Positions 33,865 through 44,445 of a DNA stretch of 64,000 bases are shown here, piece after piece. Under the pieces are notes generated by a model that was not told where the DNA came from, ran no database searches, and saw only the letters and a program-made list of their open reading frames with translations. The DNA comes from Dama dama (Eukaryota; Chordata; Mammalia; Artiodactyla; Cervidae). The position numbers were made by a program, and so were the translations under genes. The first letter of the stretch is position 1, and every line of letters begins with the position of its first letter. The stretch is from the NCBI RefSeq assembly GCF_033118175.1, contig NC_083704.1, forward strand, positions 50,804,501 through 50,868,500, written 5' to 3'.

Positions 33865-34012
33865 GAGGCCCTTCTTTGTGCCCAGCACTTTACACTGTTT
33901 GCCCACTTAAGCTTTAAAATAAGCCCTTGGGGAACTATCCTTAACACACGGATGAGAAACAGTTTTAGAAGGTGAAGGGACTACCCCCAAAGTGATCCAG
34001 AAAATGAGTTAT
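33865..34012 (-). mobile_element. MIR SINE (antisense)
   Basis: 'cccagcactttacactgttt', 'aagctttaaaataagccctt' and 'acggatgagaaacag' with a following 'aaggtgaagggact' follow reversed MIR. Confidence 0.62.
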
Positions 34013-35675
34013 AGTGTTAAGAATGATGCTCATTTTCCAGTGACTATGAAGATGGGGAGATCCTGGCTGGGAGAAGGATGTTGGATTTCATTATCCTCCC
34101 AGTCTTTTGACCCTTCCCCAAAGTCCTTCAATAAAATGGCTTGATTCCCTCCCCCAGCAAAGAAACTCAGGACACTCTCACTTGGCTAAGTTGTTATAAG
34201 CACTTGGCTCATCAGTACCAATGTGGACACCCTCTATCGTGACATGGATCCTTGGAACCATGGCCACTAGCAGCTGCCTCAACTAGTCCTTAAGCAAAGA
34301 CTTAAGTCTAACAAACAAATAAACTGATGACATGATGTCTTGACTGGATCCTGACTGTCATGAATATTAAGCTTCAAAACAGGGTAGAAAGAGGCATAAG
34401 AGCTAGACTGGAGGAAATGATACACCCTCATATCTTTTGCACTATCTCAGAAACCGTGCCTGCCATCTAATTATCTGATGAAAGAAAAACAGACTGATGT
34501 CCTGGTCACAATTTTTATTGTGCCCCAAAACATGAATGTAAATCTATCATTGAGGGGAAAAAAAACACAATCTGATGGGTGACCAGTACCTATTATCTCT
34601 CACAGCTCAGTGATCCTCCCTTTCAGGCCTGGAGACCTTTTAGAGAACTCATCTCCATGGTAACAAGGAGTTGGTACAAGAGTCAAGACCAAACATCTAG
34701 TTCTTGATGGGATGGGAGAGGCAGCAGCCTTATGTGGTCTGAGAGCAGCTGCTCATATGTGTCCTTTAGACCAAGTTCCACTTGATCCCCACAGGGAGCC
34801 TTGCAGAATCAGCTCAGTAGGAGCAAGACATTGAGCAGGAACAGGCTGCTGCACCTGGAAAACACAGGCCTCCCACCGAACCATCAGTGCCTCCCGAGCA
34901 CGAACCAACAGACAGGACCCCAGCCTTCACGGGTTTATGTTGGAAGAGACAAAGAGGACAGATGCAAGCAAGAGAACGGATGAAGTGGGTCACATCAGGT
35001 AAGAATGAGTGTCGTAAAGGTTATAAAACAAGGTGGCATGGTAGAAAGTGACACGGGCAGGAATGTTTGCGGTGCTCAGAAAAGAGATTCCCACAAAATC
35101 AACATGTACTTGAATAACAAGAAGGAGCCCAGAGGCTATCTGGGCTAAGAGCCACCCAGGTGGAAAAACAGCAAGTGCACAGGCTCTGAGGTGCTGGCTA
35201 CTTAATTCAAACACAGATCCACAATCTGAAACCCGTGGTGACAGGTGTGCCTAGTTCAGGATTATTTGAATTCTAGAAAGGTAAAGTGATACACATATCA
35301 CATATTTGTTACAAATCACCCCCAGTGAGGGCTGAGGAAGTACTCCATAATCAGTATTAATATTTCTATAATAAGACATATCATTATTCACACTAAGGAG
35401 AACAAATAAATATTATACATAACCACCTGTTAATTCAGTTCATTTCCACCAAATGAGTTATGAAAAAAGTTTCAACTTTCAGAGCTATCTGTATTACAAA
35501 ATTGGAGTATGAGTTTGTGAACCTACTCAAACTTTAAAAAATTTAAGTTCATAGGCATTTCTCAACTTTATGTTAGCCACAAAGTATTCTCAGCCCTTTA
35601 GCTTGGCTATCACATGAGCCAACAAATCACCAAATTAAATGAGAAAGGACAGAACAAATAAATGCAAATGGAGGA
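34013..35675. other. No gene seen; about 1.7 kb of single-copy sequence
   Basis: No repeat family, no paired splice sites and no recognisable protein were found. Confidence 0.45.
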
Positions 35676-35739
35676 GAGATCTTATTGGAGTGATGAAAAT
35701 GCATGCACAATGTGATGTAAGTTATACCTCAATAAGGTT
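35676..35739 (+). mobile_element. Possible L1M 3' terminus
   Basis: 'attggagtgatgaaaatgca' and 'agttatacctcaataaggtt' resemble the last 60 bp of L1M. The fragment ends where a BovB copy begins. Confidence 0.5.
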
Positions 35740-35751
35740 GTCAGTAAACAC

Positions 35752-35814
35752 CCTCTTCCAACAACACAAGAGACGACATAGCAAACATCCTCTTCCAAAA
35801 ACACAAGAGACGAC
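35752..35814. repeat. Two-copy tandem duplication at the 5' end of the BovB
   Basis: CCTCTTCCAAMAACACAAGA followed by GACGAC occurs at 35752-35777 and 35789-35814, differing at one base, with a period of 37 bp. The segment is single-copy in the BovB sequence I recall, so the duplication is specific to this copy. Confidence 0.85.
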
Positions 35815-35879
35815 TCTACACGTGGACATCATCAGATGATCAATATCGAAATCACTGACTATATTCTTTGCAGCCAACG

Positions 35880-38299
35880 ATGGAGAAGCTCTATACAGTG
35901 AGCATAAACAAGACTGGGAGCTGATTGTGGCTCAGATCATGAATTCCTTATTGCCAAATTCAGACTTAAACTGAAGAAAGTAGGGAAAACACCATTCAGG
36001 TATGACCTAAATCAAATCTCTTAAAATTATACAGTGGAAGTGACAAATAGATTAAAGGGATTAAATCTGATAGAGTGCCTGAAGAACTATGGAGGAAGGT
36101 TCATGACACTGTAGAGGAGGTGGTGATCAAAACCATCCCCAAGAAAAGGAACTGTAAAAAGGCAAATGGTTGTCTAAGGAGGTCTTACAAACAGCTGAGA
36201 AAAGAAGAGAAGCAAAAGGCAAAAGAGAAAAGGAAAGATATAGTCATCTGAATGCAGAGTTCCAAAGAATAGCAAAGAGAGATAAGAAAGCCTTCCTAAG
36301 TGATTAATGCAAAAAAATAGAGGAAAACAGTAGAATGGGAGAAAGACTAGAGATCTCTTCAAGAAAATTAGAGATACCAAGGAAATACTTCATGCAAAGA
36401 TGGGCTCAATAAAGGACAGAAATGGTATGGACCTCACAGAAGCAGAAGATATTAAGAAGAGGTGGCAAGAATACACAGAATTACATAAAAAGATCTTCAT
36501 GACCCAGATAACCACAACGGTGTGATCACTCACCTAGAGCCAGACATTCTGGAATGCCAAGTCAAGTGGGCCTTAGAAAGCATCACTACAAACAAAGCTA
36601 GTGGAGGTGATGAAATTCCAGCTAAGCAACTTGAAATCCTAAAAGATGATGCTGTGTAAATGCTGCACTCAATATGCCAGCAAATTTGGAAAACTCAGCA
36701 GTGGCCACAGGACTGGAAAAGGTCAGTTTTCTTTCCAATCCCAAAGAAAGGCAATGCCAAAGAATGTTCAAACTACCGCACAATTGTACTCATCTCACAC
36801 ACTAACAAAGTAATGCTCAAAATTCTCCAAGCAAGGCTTCAACAGTATGTGAACCGAAAACTTTCAGATGTTCAAGCTGGATTTAGAAAAGGCAGAGGAA
36901 TCAGAGATCAAATTGCCAACATCTGTTGGATCATAGAAAATGCAAGAGAGTTCCAGAAAAACACATACTTCTGCTTTACTGACTACACCAAAGTCTTTGA
37001 TTGTGTATCACAACAAACTGTGGCAAATTCTTCAAGAGATGGGAATACCAGATCACCTTACCTGCCTCCTGAGAAATCTTTATGCAGGTCAGGAAAGGAA
37101 AAAGGAAAGTGAAGTTGTTCAGTCGTTCCGACTCTTTGCAACCCCATGGACTGTTGCCTACCAGGCTCCTCTGTCCATGGGATTTTTCCAGGCAAGAGTA
37201 TTGGAGCGGGTTGCCATTTCCTTCTCCAGGGGATCTTCCCAACCCAGGGATTGAACCCGGGTCTCCCACATTGCAGGCAGAAACTTTACCATCTGAGCCA
37301 CAGGGAAGTCCTAATGCTGGTCAAGAAGCAACAATTAGAATCGGACATGGAACAAAGGACTGTTTCCAAATCAGGAAAGGAGTACGTCAAGGCTATATAT
37401 TGTCACCCTGCTTATTTAACTTATACACAGAGTACATCATGAGAAATGACGGGCTGGAAGAAGCAAAGCTGGAATCAAGATTGCCAGGAGAAATATCATT
37501 AACCTCAGATATGCAGATGACACCACCCTTATGACAGAAAATGAAGAGGAACTAAAGAGCCTCTTGATCAATGTGAAAGAGAAGAGTGAAAAAGCTGGCT
37601 TAATACTCAACATTCATTCAGAAAACTAAGATCATGGTATCTAGTCCCATCACTTCACAGCAAATAGATGGGGAAACAATGGAAACAGTGAGAGACTTTA
37701 TCTTCTCAGGCTCCAAAAAAAATCACTACAGATGGTGATTGCAGCCATGAAATTAAAAGATGCTTGATCCTTGGAAGAAAAACTATGACAAATCTAGACA
37801 GCATATTAAAAAGCAGAGACATCACTTTGTCAACAAAGGTCTGTATTGTCAAAGTTATGGTTTTTTACAGTAGTCATTTATTGATGTGAGAGTTGGACCA
37901 TAAACAAAGCTGAGCACTGAAGAACTGATGCTTTTGAACTGTGGTGTTGGAGAAGACTCGAGAGTCCCTTAGATTGCAAGGAAATCCAACCAGATGACAC
38001 CTGGTTCAATCCTAAAGGAAATCAGTCCTGAATATTCACTGGAAGGGCTGATGCTGAAGCTGAAGTTCCAATGCTTTGGCCACCTGATGCGAAAAACTGA
38101 CTCTTTAGAAAAGACCCTGATGCTGGGAAAGATTGAAGACAGGAGGAGAAGGGGACCACAGAGAATGAGATGGGTGGATGGCAACACCGACTCAATGGAC
38201 ATGAGTTTGAGGAAGCTCTGGGAGTTGGTGATGGACAGGGAAGCCTGGCGTGCTGAAGTCCATGGTGTCGCAAAGAGTCGGACACAACCGAGCGACTGA
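35880..38299 (+). pseudogene. BovB ORF remnant: endonuclease end, RT and C-terminal region
   Basis: Open blocks occur in order. 36660-37112 holds RT motifs, including PIPKKGNAKECSNYRT, QAGFRKGRGIRDQIAN and FCFTDYTKVFDCV (usual form FIDYAKAFDCV). The YADD codons at 37510-37521 lie in a different frame from the surrounding open block. 37994-38299 is the C-terminal region. Stops precede 36660, and a SINE splits the RT at 'LRNLYAGQ'. Confidence 0.9.
37097..37313 (-). mobile_element. Bov-tA SINE (antisense) inside the BovB RT
   Basis: The body reversed ('caaccccatggactgttgcc') leads to a reversed tRNA head ('gagccacagggaagtcct'). Direct repeats ATGCAGGTCAGGAA (37082-37095) and ATGCTGGTCAAGAA (37314-37327) match at 12 of 14 positions and correspond to host BovB codons. 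Confidence 0.95.
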
Positions 38300-38424
38300 A
38301 CTGAGCTGAAGATTGTTAGAAAAAACATCAATGAGAGAAACTCAGAAATGTTAATTAATATACTCACAAGTCTGCAAAAACCCTTTTATCTATAACATGA
38401 TCCATTTTCTCACAGTAAAAGTGT

Positions 38425-39240
38425 TCCCAGTAATGTAAAATGATACATCTATTTTGGAAAACAATCTGGCAGTTACTAAAAGGTTAAACACAGACTTATC
38501 ATACAACCCAGAATCCCACTCTTTCATTTTTCAAGAAAAATGAAAAATTAAGTTGACACAAAAACTTATACACAGATGTTCACAACTGCGCTTTTCATAA
38601 TGGCCCCAAAGTGAGAATAACTCTAGAGCCCAGGAGCCGATGAATGGATAAACAAATGCAGTAAATCCATACAGTGGAATACTAGTCTGCAGGAAAGAGA
38701 AATGAAGCACATCAGCACACAACATGGATGGAACTTGAAAACAGCAGGCTATGTGAAAAGAGTCAGTCACACAAAATCACATCTTATAAATCCCATGTAT
38801 ACAAAATGTCCAAAAAAGGGGAAATTCACAGAAACAGAAAGCAAATTACCACATGCAGCACTGGGGAAGATGGTAAAATTGAAGGACAGGAGCTAAAGTT
38901 ACTGGGCTTCTTTCCAGGATAATGAAATTGTTCTAAACTTAGTTCTGGTGATAGTTTTACAACTGCAAGCATTTAAGGCTTAATATATTTACTAAATATA
39001 TATAAATACATATATGAGATTTAATATAAATGTTGAATATCTTTAGCATATATTAAATTTAATTTATATAACATTTAATATATGTGCTATATATTAAATA
39101 TACATATTTAGTATATATATTTAATTTAACATATATACTAATATATAAATACATATATGCTAAAATTTAGAGTGAATTTACACTTCATATGGATAAATTG
39201 CATGGTATATCAGTTATATTTCAATAAAACTATCACAAAA
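38425..39240 (+). mobile_element. L1M 3' region with internal AT-rich expansion
   Basis: 'tgatacatctattttggaaa', 'ctggcagttactaaaaggtt', 'gatgaatggataaacaaatg' and 'acaacatggatggaacttga' represent the ORF2 end and 3' UTR of L1M. The terminal 'gttatatttcaataaaacta' follows after a 180-bp AT-rich block. The BovB lies about 110 bp upstream. Confidence 0.78.
38980..39160. repeat. AT-rich low-complexity tract with 18-bp direct repeats
   Basis: Almost pure A/T sequence. TATATAAATACATATATG occurs at 38999-39016 and 39142-39159. It lies within the 3' UTR of the L1M and probably arose by expansion there. Confidence 0.88.
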
Positions 39241-39687
39241 AAACACTGTTTGGTACATTAAGATGGAATTAAATATGCATTACTGTCTGATGTTCCTCAA
39301 AGCACAAATGACTCCATGACATCTGCCAGATTAGTGAGTATAACCCGTCTTCATAGAACGTGACCTGTGACTGCCAATCACCATTAACAGTGGGAAAGTT
39401 CTCGTTTTCCAACTATGACATTGGACAAGCCTGTGCAGAGATTTAAACTCCTTTAAAGACTTACTTATTTACTTGGCTCTCAGTTAGGATCTCTTATGCA
39501 CCTTTAGCACAACAGCGCATTTCAGATTAACTAGTTAAAGTATTATCATTTGCAATAACTGTGACAGGAAACAATAAATATCATTGAGATAAAAGTAAGG
39601 TAAGTATATTAAAGTGATCCTTGGAAGAGTGTTCTAGTGTGAACATTCAACCACAGCAATCTAGAAATAAAACTGATGGTACCTAGG
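39241..39687. other. No gene seen
   Basis: Single-copy sequence between an L1M tail and a Bov-tA. No exon was recognised. Confidence 0.45.
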
Positions 39688-39902
39688 AGGGGCTTCCCCA
39701 GTGGCTCAGTGATAAAGAATCTGCCTGCAATGCAGGAGCTGCAGGAGACGTGGGTATGATTCTTGAGTCAGGAAGATACCCTGGAGGAGGGTAAGGCAAC
39801 CCACTCACTCCAGTATTCTTATCTGGAAAATCCCATGGAGAGGGAACCCTGGCAGGCTACAGTCACAATGAGTCAGAAATGACTGAAGTATCTTAGCGTG
39901 CA
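39688..39902 (+). mobile_element. Bov-tA SINE
   Basis: The head 'gggcttccccagtggctcag' and the body 'cactccagtattcttatctg' reach a 3' end 'aatgagtcagaaatgactga'. An 'ACTC' duplication is present in the body ('cactcactcc'). Confidence 0.92.
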
Positions 39903-41101
39903 CGTACACCTAGCAGGATTCTAGGTCAATACAGAGTTATCAAACACATAATGCTAACTAAAAATTTTCTTGCTTTTTGAGAAAGTAAACACCAAATGGA
40001 GGAAAAGCTCATAGACCAGCAACAACATTTTGGAAGGTTTATAATAATGTATTACTATTTATTTATATCTCATTGCACTCCAAATAGATTTTCTCCTCGT
40101 TTCTATGATACATCAAGAAGAAAAAGTGAAATAAAACCTCGATTATTAAATTAATTTAGAACATTTGGTCTTAAGGAACATTAAACCAGTTAGTCAACAA
40201 ATAATTGTTAAGCATCGACTACATACAGAAAACAGGGCCAGACACTGAAAGGACCTACAAAATATTTATGGTAATTTCTGCCCTCTAGGAATTTGTAGTC
40301 ACATCTTGCAACAATAAAAAACAATCCCTAATGCTATTTGTCAGATTTCAAATAATGTCTCCAATTAATAAGAGGTGTAAGAGATGAATGGAGTGATGAC
40401 ACCCAACTTCTGAGACCACCAAGAGACTGGAGATGAATTCTGAACTAACTTTAAGAGGTGTAAAATTTAGGCAGGTTCCAAGTAAAGAAGGCAGATATCA
40501 TAAATAGGAAAAGCTGTGAAAGGCCAAGGTGCACTTTTGGGGATGGAGGGCACATCAGTCTGGGCAGCCAGGCAAGGACACTGCACAGCTGGGACAGGTG
40601 CGGGGCAGAAGCCTGGACTAACCTGTGTGAGCGCTGCACTTCATCCTAAATCAGTTCAAAGAGATGCTAGAGGAAAAGTGACCCAAGACAACTAGGGGCC
40701 AGGGTCCCCTGGGGATGGCAACAGAGCAAAGGGGAAGAGATATGAGAAAGCAGAGGGCTGTGGTTCGCCCATGCCAACCAACTAAAGCAGTGTGTCCAGC
40801 ACTGAACACCACGCAGATGGTGCCCAGGACATACATGGCCCCATCACCATCAAGTCTAATCACACCTAACAATAGAACTTAGTCTTATTCTCTATCAGTA
40901 TTTTTAAAAATATTTGTGTCTTTAAATTATTTAATAGGTTTCTTTAAAAAGAGAAATGTTCCTTTGTAAAGTCTTAGGTCAGGAGAAAATAATAAGACAA
41001 TCCTTTTGGTGACCTTCTATAACCGTGGAGTATTGATATATCATATGTATGCATATCTAAGATTATTTCTATTATGTTCACTAAGCTTTCACAGGGGGCG
41101 A
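39903..41101. other. No gene seen; possible L2 trace
   Basis: A weak antisense L2-like segment at 40190-40320 includes 'tcaacaaataattgttaagc' and 'ctgccctctaggaatttgta'. The rest is single-copy. Confidence 0.42.
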
Positions 41102-41127
41102 GATGAATTCACTGGATGAATTCACTG
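41102..41127. repeat. Perfect tandem 13-mer (GATGAATTCACTG x2)
   Basis: Two adjacent identical copies, each containing an EcoRI-type GAATTC palindrome, sit at the left border of a decayed BovB fragment. Confidence 0.92.
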
Positions 41128-41134
41128 GAAAAAA

Positions 41135-41330
41135 AAAACTTTATGCTGGTAAAGATTGAAGGGAAAAGGAGAAGGGACAGTAGAAGATGAGATGGTTAGA
41201 TAGTATCGCTGATTCAATGGACATGGAGTTGAGCAAGCTTCAGGGTATGGTAAAGTACAGGGGAGCCTGTCATGCTACAGTTCATAGGGTCCAAAGAATC
41301 ACATATGTCTTCACGACTGAACAACTACAG
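41135..41330 (+). mobile_element. BovB LINE 3' fragment, strongly decayed
   Basis: 'aagattgaagggaaaaggag', 'agatgagatggttagatagt' and 'caatggacatggagttgagc' match the BovB C-terminus. The frame 41187 onward starts MRWLDSIADSMDMELSKLQ. The 3' end is heavily mutated, so this is probably the oldest BovB in the window. Confidence 0.85.
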
Positions 41331-41673
41331 CAAGTTGGTACTAAGAGAATTAGACCTCACAGTTTATCAAATATAAACAGGAGAGGATGGATGAATTCTC
41401 AGTCAAAAACCATTTTATCACTCCTAACAACTTCGACCTGGCAGGTGCGTGGATTCCTGCCACAATATTTACTTGCAAGATATGTTTGTTTTGTTTGCTC
41501 TCTGCTTTGAATCTGTAGCACCCTTCTATTTTGAGACTGCTTTTCTCTTTTTAAGCTTTGTAGCCCCTTCTAAGAATATGAACCATAATTATAAGATTAC
41601 ATAGAATAATGCAAATATGTATGGAGTTAAACAGCTGCCTTTTTCATATCAAGTAATCTGGGAAAAGAAGGAA

Positions 41674-42400
41674 AAGGAAGGAAAGTTAAGAAAAGCTCCA
41701 TCTAAAATGCAGACAAAGAACACAATTACTGAAATTAAAAATACTCTAGAAGAAGCCAATAGCAGAATAGCTGAAGCAGAAGAACGAATCGGTGAGCTGG
41801 AAGATAAAATGGTGGAAATAACTTCTGAAGAGCAGAATAAAGTAAGAAGAATGAAAAGAACTGAGGATAGTCTCAGAGATGTCTGGGACAATAGCAAACG
41901 CATTAACATTTGAATTATAGGTGTCCCAGAAGAAGAAGAGAAAAAGAAAGGGTATGAGAAAATTTTTGAAGAGATTATAGTTGAAAATTTCCCCAGCATG
42001 GAAAAGGAAATAGTCAATCAAAGCCAAGAGGCACAGAGTCCCATACAGGGCAAACCTAAGGAGAAACACACTAAGACACGTACTCATCAAACTAACAAAG
42101 ATTAAACACAAAGAAAGAATATTAAAAGCAGCAAGGGAAAAGCAACGAGTAACATAAAAGGGAAATCCCATACGTTTAACAGCAGATCTTTCAGCAGAAA
42201 CTCTGCAGGCCAGAAGGGAAAAGAAAGATATATTTAAACTACTGAAAGGGAAACGTCTACAACCAAGATTACTCTACCTGGGAAGTATCTCATTCAAGAC
42301 TGATGAAGAAATCAAAAGCTTTTCAGACAAGCAAAAGTTAAGAGAATTCAGTACCAACAAACCAGCTTTACAGCGTATGTTAAAGGGACTTATACAGCCA
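41674..42400 (+). pseudogene. L1 ORF1 remnant (coiled coil plus RNA-binding C-terminal half)
   Basis: The open block 41617-41913 encodes the heptad-rich segment with EEANSRIAEAEERIGELEDK. A stop (TGA at 41911-41913) falls just before the 'GVPEEEEKKKGYEKIFEEII' domain, which continues in the next segments to 'RILKAAREKQ' and 'TLQARREKKD'. ORF1p is a trimeric RNA-binding chaperone in intact L1. Here the N-terminus is missing and stops break the rest. Confidence 0.85.
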
Positions 42401-42506
42401 AGATACAAGAGAAGAAAAAGATCTACAAAAAAACCCCAACCAATTAAGAAATGGCAATAGCAATATATATCAATTATTACTTTAAATGTAAACAGATTAA
42501 ATGCTC

Positions 42507-42529
42507 AAAAAAAAAAAAAAAAAAAAAAA
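42507..42529. repeat. Poly-A tract, 23 bp, inside L1 ORF2
   Basis: It lies between the codons for 'VNRLNA' and 'RHRLAEWIQ', where other L1 copies have a few ordinary codons. It probably expanded from an A-rich coding stretch. Confidence 0.9.
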
Positions 42530-44321
42530 GACACAGACTGGCTGAATGGATACAAAAACAAAAAAAACAAGACCAATATATATGCCATCTACAAGAAACT
42601 CACTTCATACCTAAAGACACATATAGACTGAAAGAGGATGGAAAAACATATTCCATGCAAATGAAAAGCAAAAGAAATCTAGAGTAGCAATTCTATCAGG
42701 CAAAATAGACCTTAAAGAATATTATAAGCGATAAGGAAGGACACTACATAATGACCAAGAGATCAATCCAAGAGGAAGACATAACAATTCTAAGCATCTA
42801 AGCAAACATAGAAGCACCTCAATACATAAAACAAATACTAACAGACATAAAAGGAGAAATCGACAATAGCACAATAATAGTAGGAGACTTTAACACTCCA
42901 CTCACACCAATAGACAGATCATCAAAACAAAACTAATAAGGAAACACAAGTCTTAAATGATACATTAGATGAGATGGATCTCATTGATAATCTTCAGGAC
43001 ATTCCATCCAAATGCAGTAGGATACACCTTCTTCTCAAGTGCACATGTAACATTCTCCAGGATAGACCACATCCTGGGTCACAAATCAAACCTCTGCAAA
43101 TTTAAGAAAATTGGTATCATATCAAGCATCTTTTCCCAACCACAATGCTATGAGACCAGATACCAATTACAAGAAAAAAACTGTAAGAAACAAAAACACA
43201 TGGAGATTAAATAATACTTTTCTAAATAAGCAACAGGTTACTAAAGAAATCAAAAGGGAAATCAAAAAATTTCTAGAAACAAGTAACAATGAAAATGCGA
43301 CAACTCAAAACCTATGGGATACAGCAAAAACAGTTCTAAGAGGAAAGTTTATAGCAATACAATCCTACCTCAAGAAACAAGAAAAACACTGAATAAACAA
43401 CCTAACTTTACACATAAAACAACTGGAAAAAGAAGAACAAAAACACCCCGAAATTAACAAAAGGAAAGAAATCATAAAATGAGAGCAGAAATAAATGTAA
43501 AAGATATGAAACAATAGTAAAGATTAATAAAACTAAAAGCTGGTTCTTTGAGAAGATAAACAAAATTGACAAACCTTTAGCTAGACTCATCAAGAGAAAA
43601 AGACAGAGAAATCAAATAAAAAAATAGAAATGAAAAAGGAGAGGTTACAACAGACAATGCAGAAATGCAAAGGATTATAATGAACAACTATGTGACAATA
43701 AAATGGATAACCTAGAAGAAATAGACAGATTCTTAGAAAAGTTCAATCTTCCAAGACTGAACCAGGAAGAAATAGAAATTATGAGCAACCCAATTACAAG
43801 CACTGAAATTGAAGCTGTGATCAAAAATCTCCCAAAAAACTAAAGCCCAGGACCAGATGACTTCACAGAAGAATTCTATCAAACATTTAGAGAAGAGCTA
43901 ATGCCTATCCTTCTAAACTCTTTCAAAAAATTGCAGAGGAAGGAACACTTCCAAACTTATTCTGTGAGGCCACCATCACCCTGATACCAAAATCAGACAA
44001 AGACAACACAAAAAAAGAAACTACAGGCCATTATCACTGATTAATATAGATGCAAAAATCCTCAACAAAATTTTAGCAAACAGAATTCAACAACAAATCA
44101 AAAAGCTCATACACCGTGGTGAAGTTGGGTTTATTCCAGGGATGCAAGGATTCTTCAATATATGCAAATCAATCAATGCGATACACCATATTAACAAATT
44201 GAAAGATAAAAACCATATGATAATCTAAACAGATGCAGAAAAAGCCTTTGACAAAATTCAGCACCAAGTTATGATTAAAACTCCTCAACAAAATGGGCAT
44301 AGAATGAACCTACCTCAACAT

Positions 44322-44445
44322 GTTGTTTAGTCACTGAGTCATGTCCAACTCTTTTGCGACCCCATGGACTATAGCCCAACAGGCTCCTCTGTCCATGGGA
44401 TTTTCCCGGCAAGAATACTGGAATAGGTTGCCATTTCCTTCTCCA
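44322..44445 (-). mobile_element. Bov-A monomer SINE (antisense) with perfect 10-bp target-site duplication
   Basis: Only the Bov-A body is present, from 'gttgtttagtcactgagtca' to 'ttgccatttccttctcc'; the tRNA head is absent. ACCTCAACAT occurs at 44312-44321 and 44446-44455, exactly flanking it. It interrupts the L1 RT. Confidence 0.94.

Larger units (their letters stand above)
35740..38311 (+). mobile_element. BovB LINE, longest copy in the window (about 2.35 kb without the SINE)
   Basis: It runs in sense from the end of the endonuclease region ('ctctacacgtggacatcatc', 'ttctttgcagccaacgatgg') through the RT to the BovB 3' end ('gagcgactgaactgagctga'). It is interrupted by an antisense Bov-tA at 37097-37313. 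The first 75 bp contain a 37-bp-period duplication. It lacks most of the endonuclease, so it is also 5'-truncated. Confidence 0.95.
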
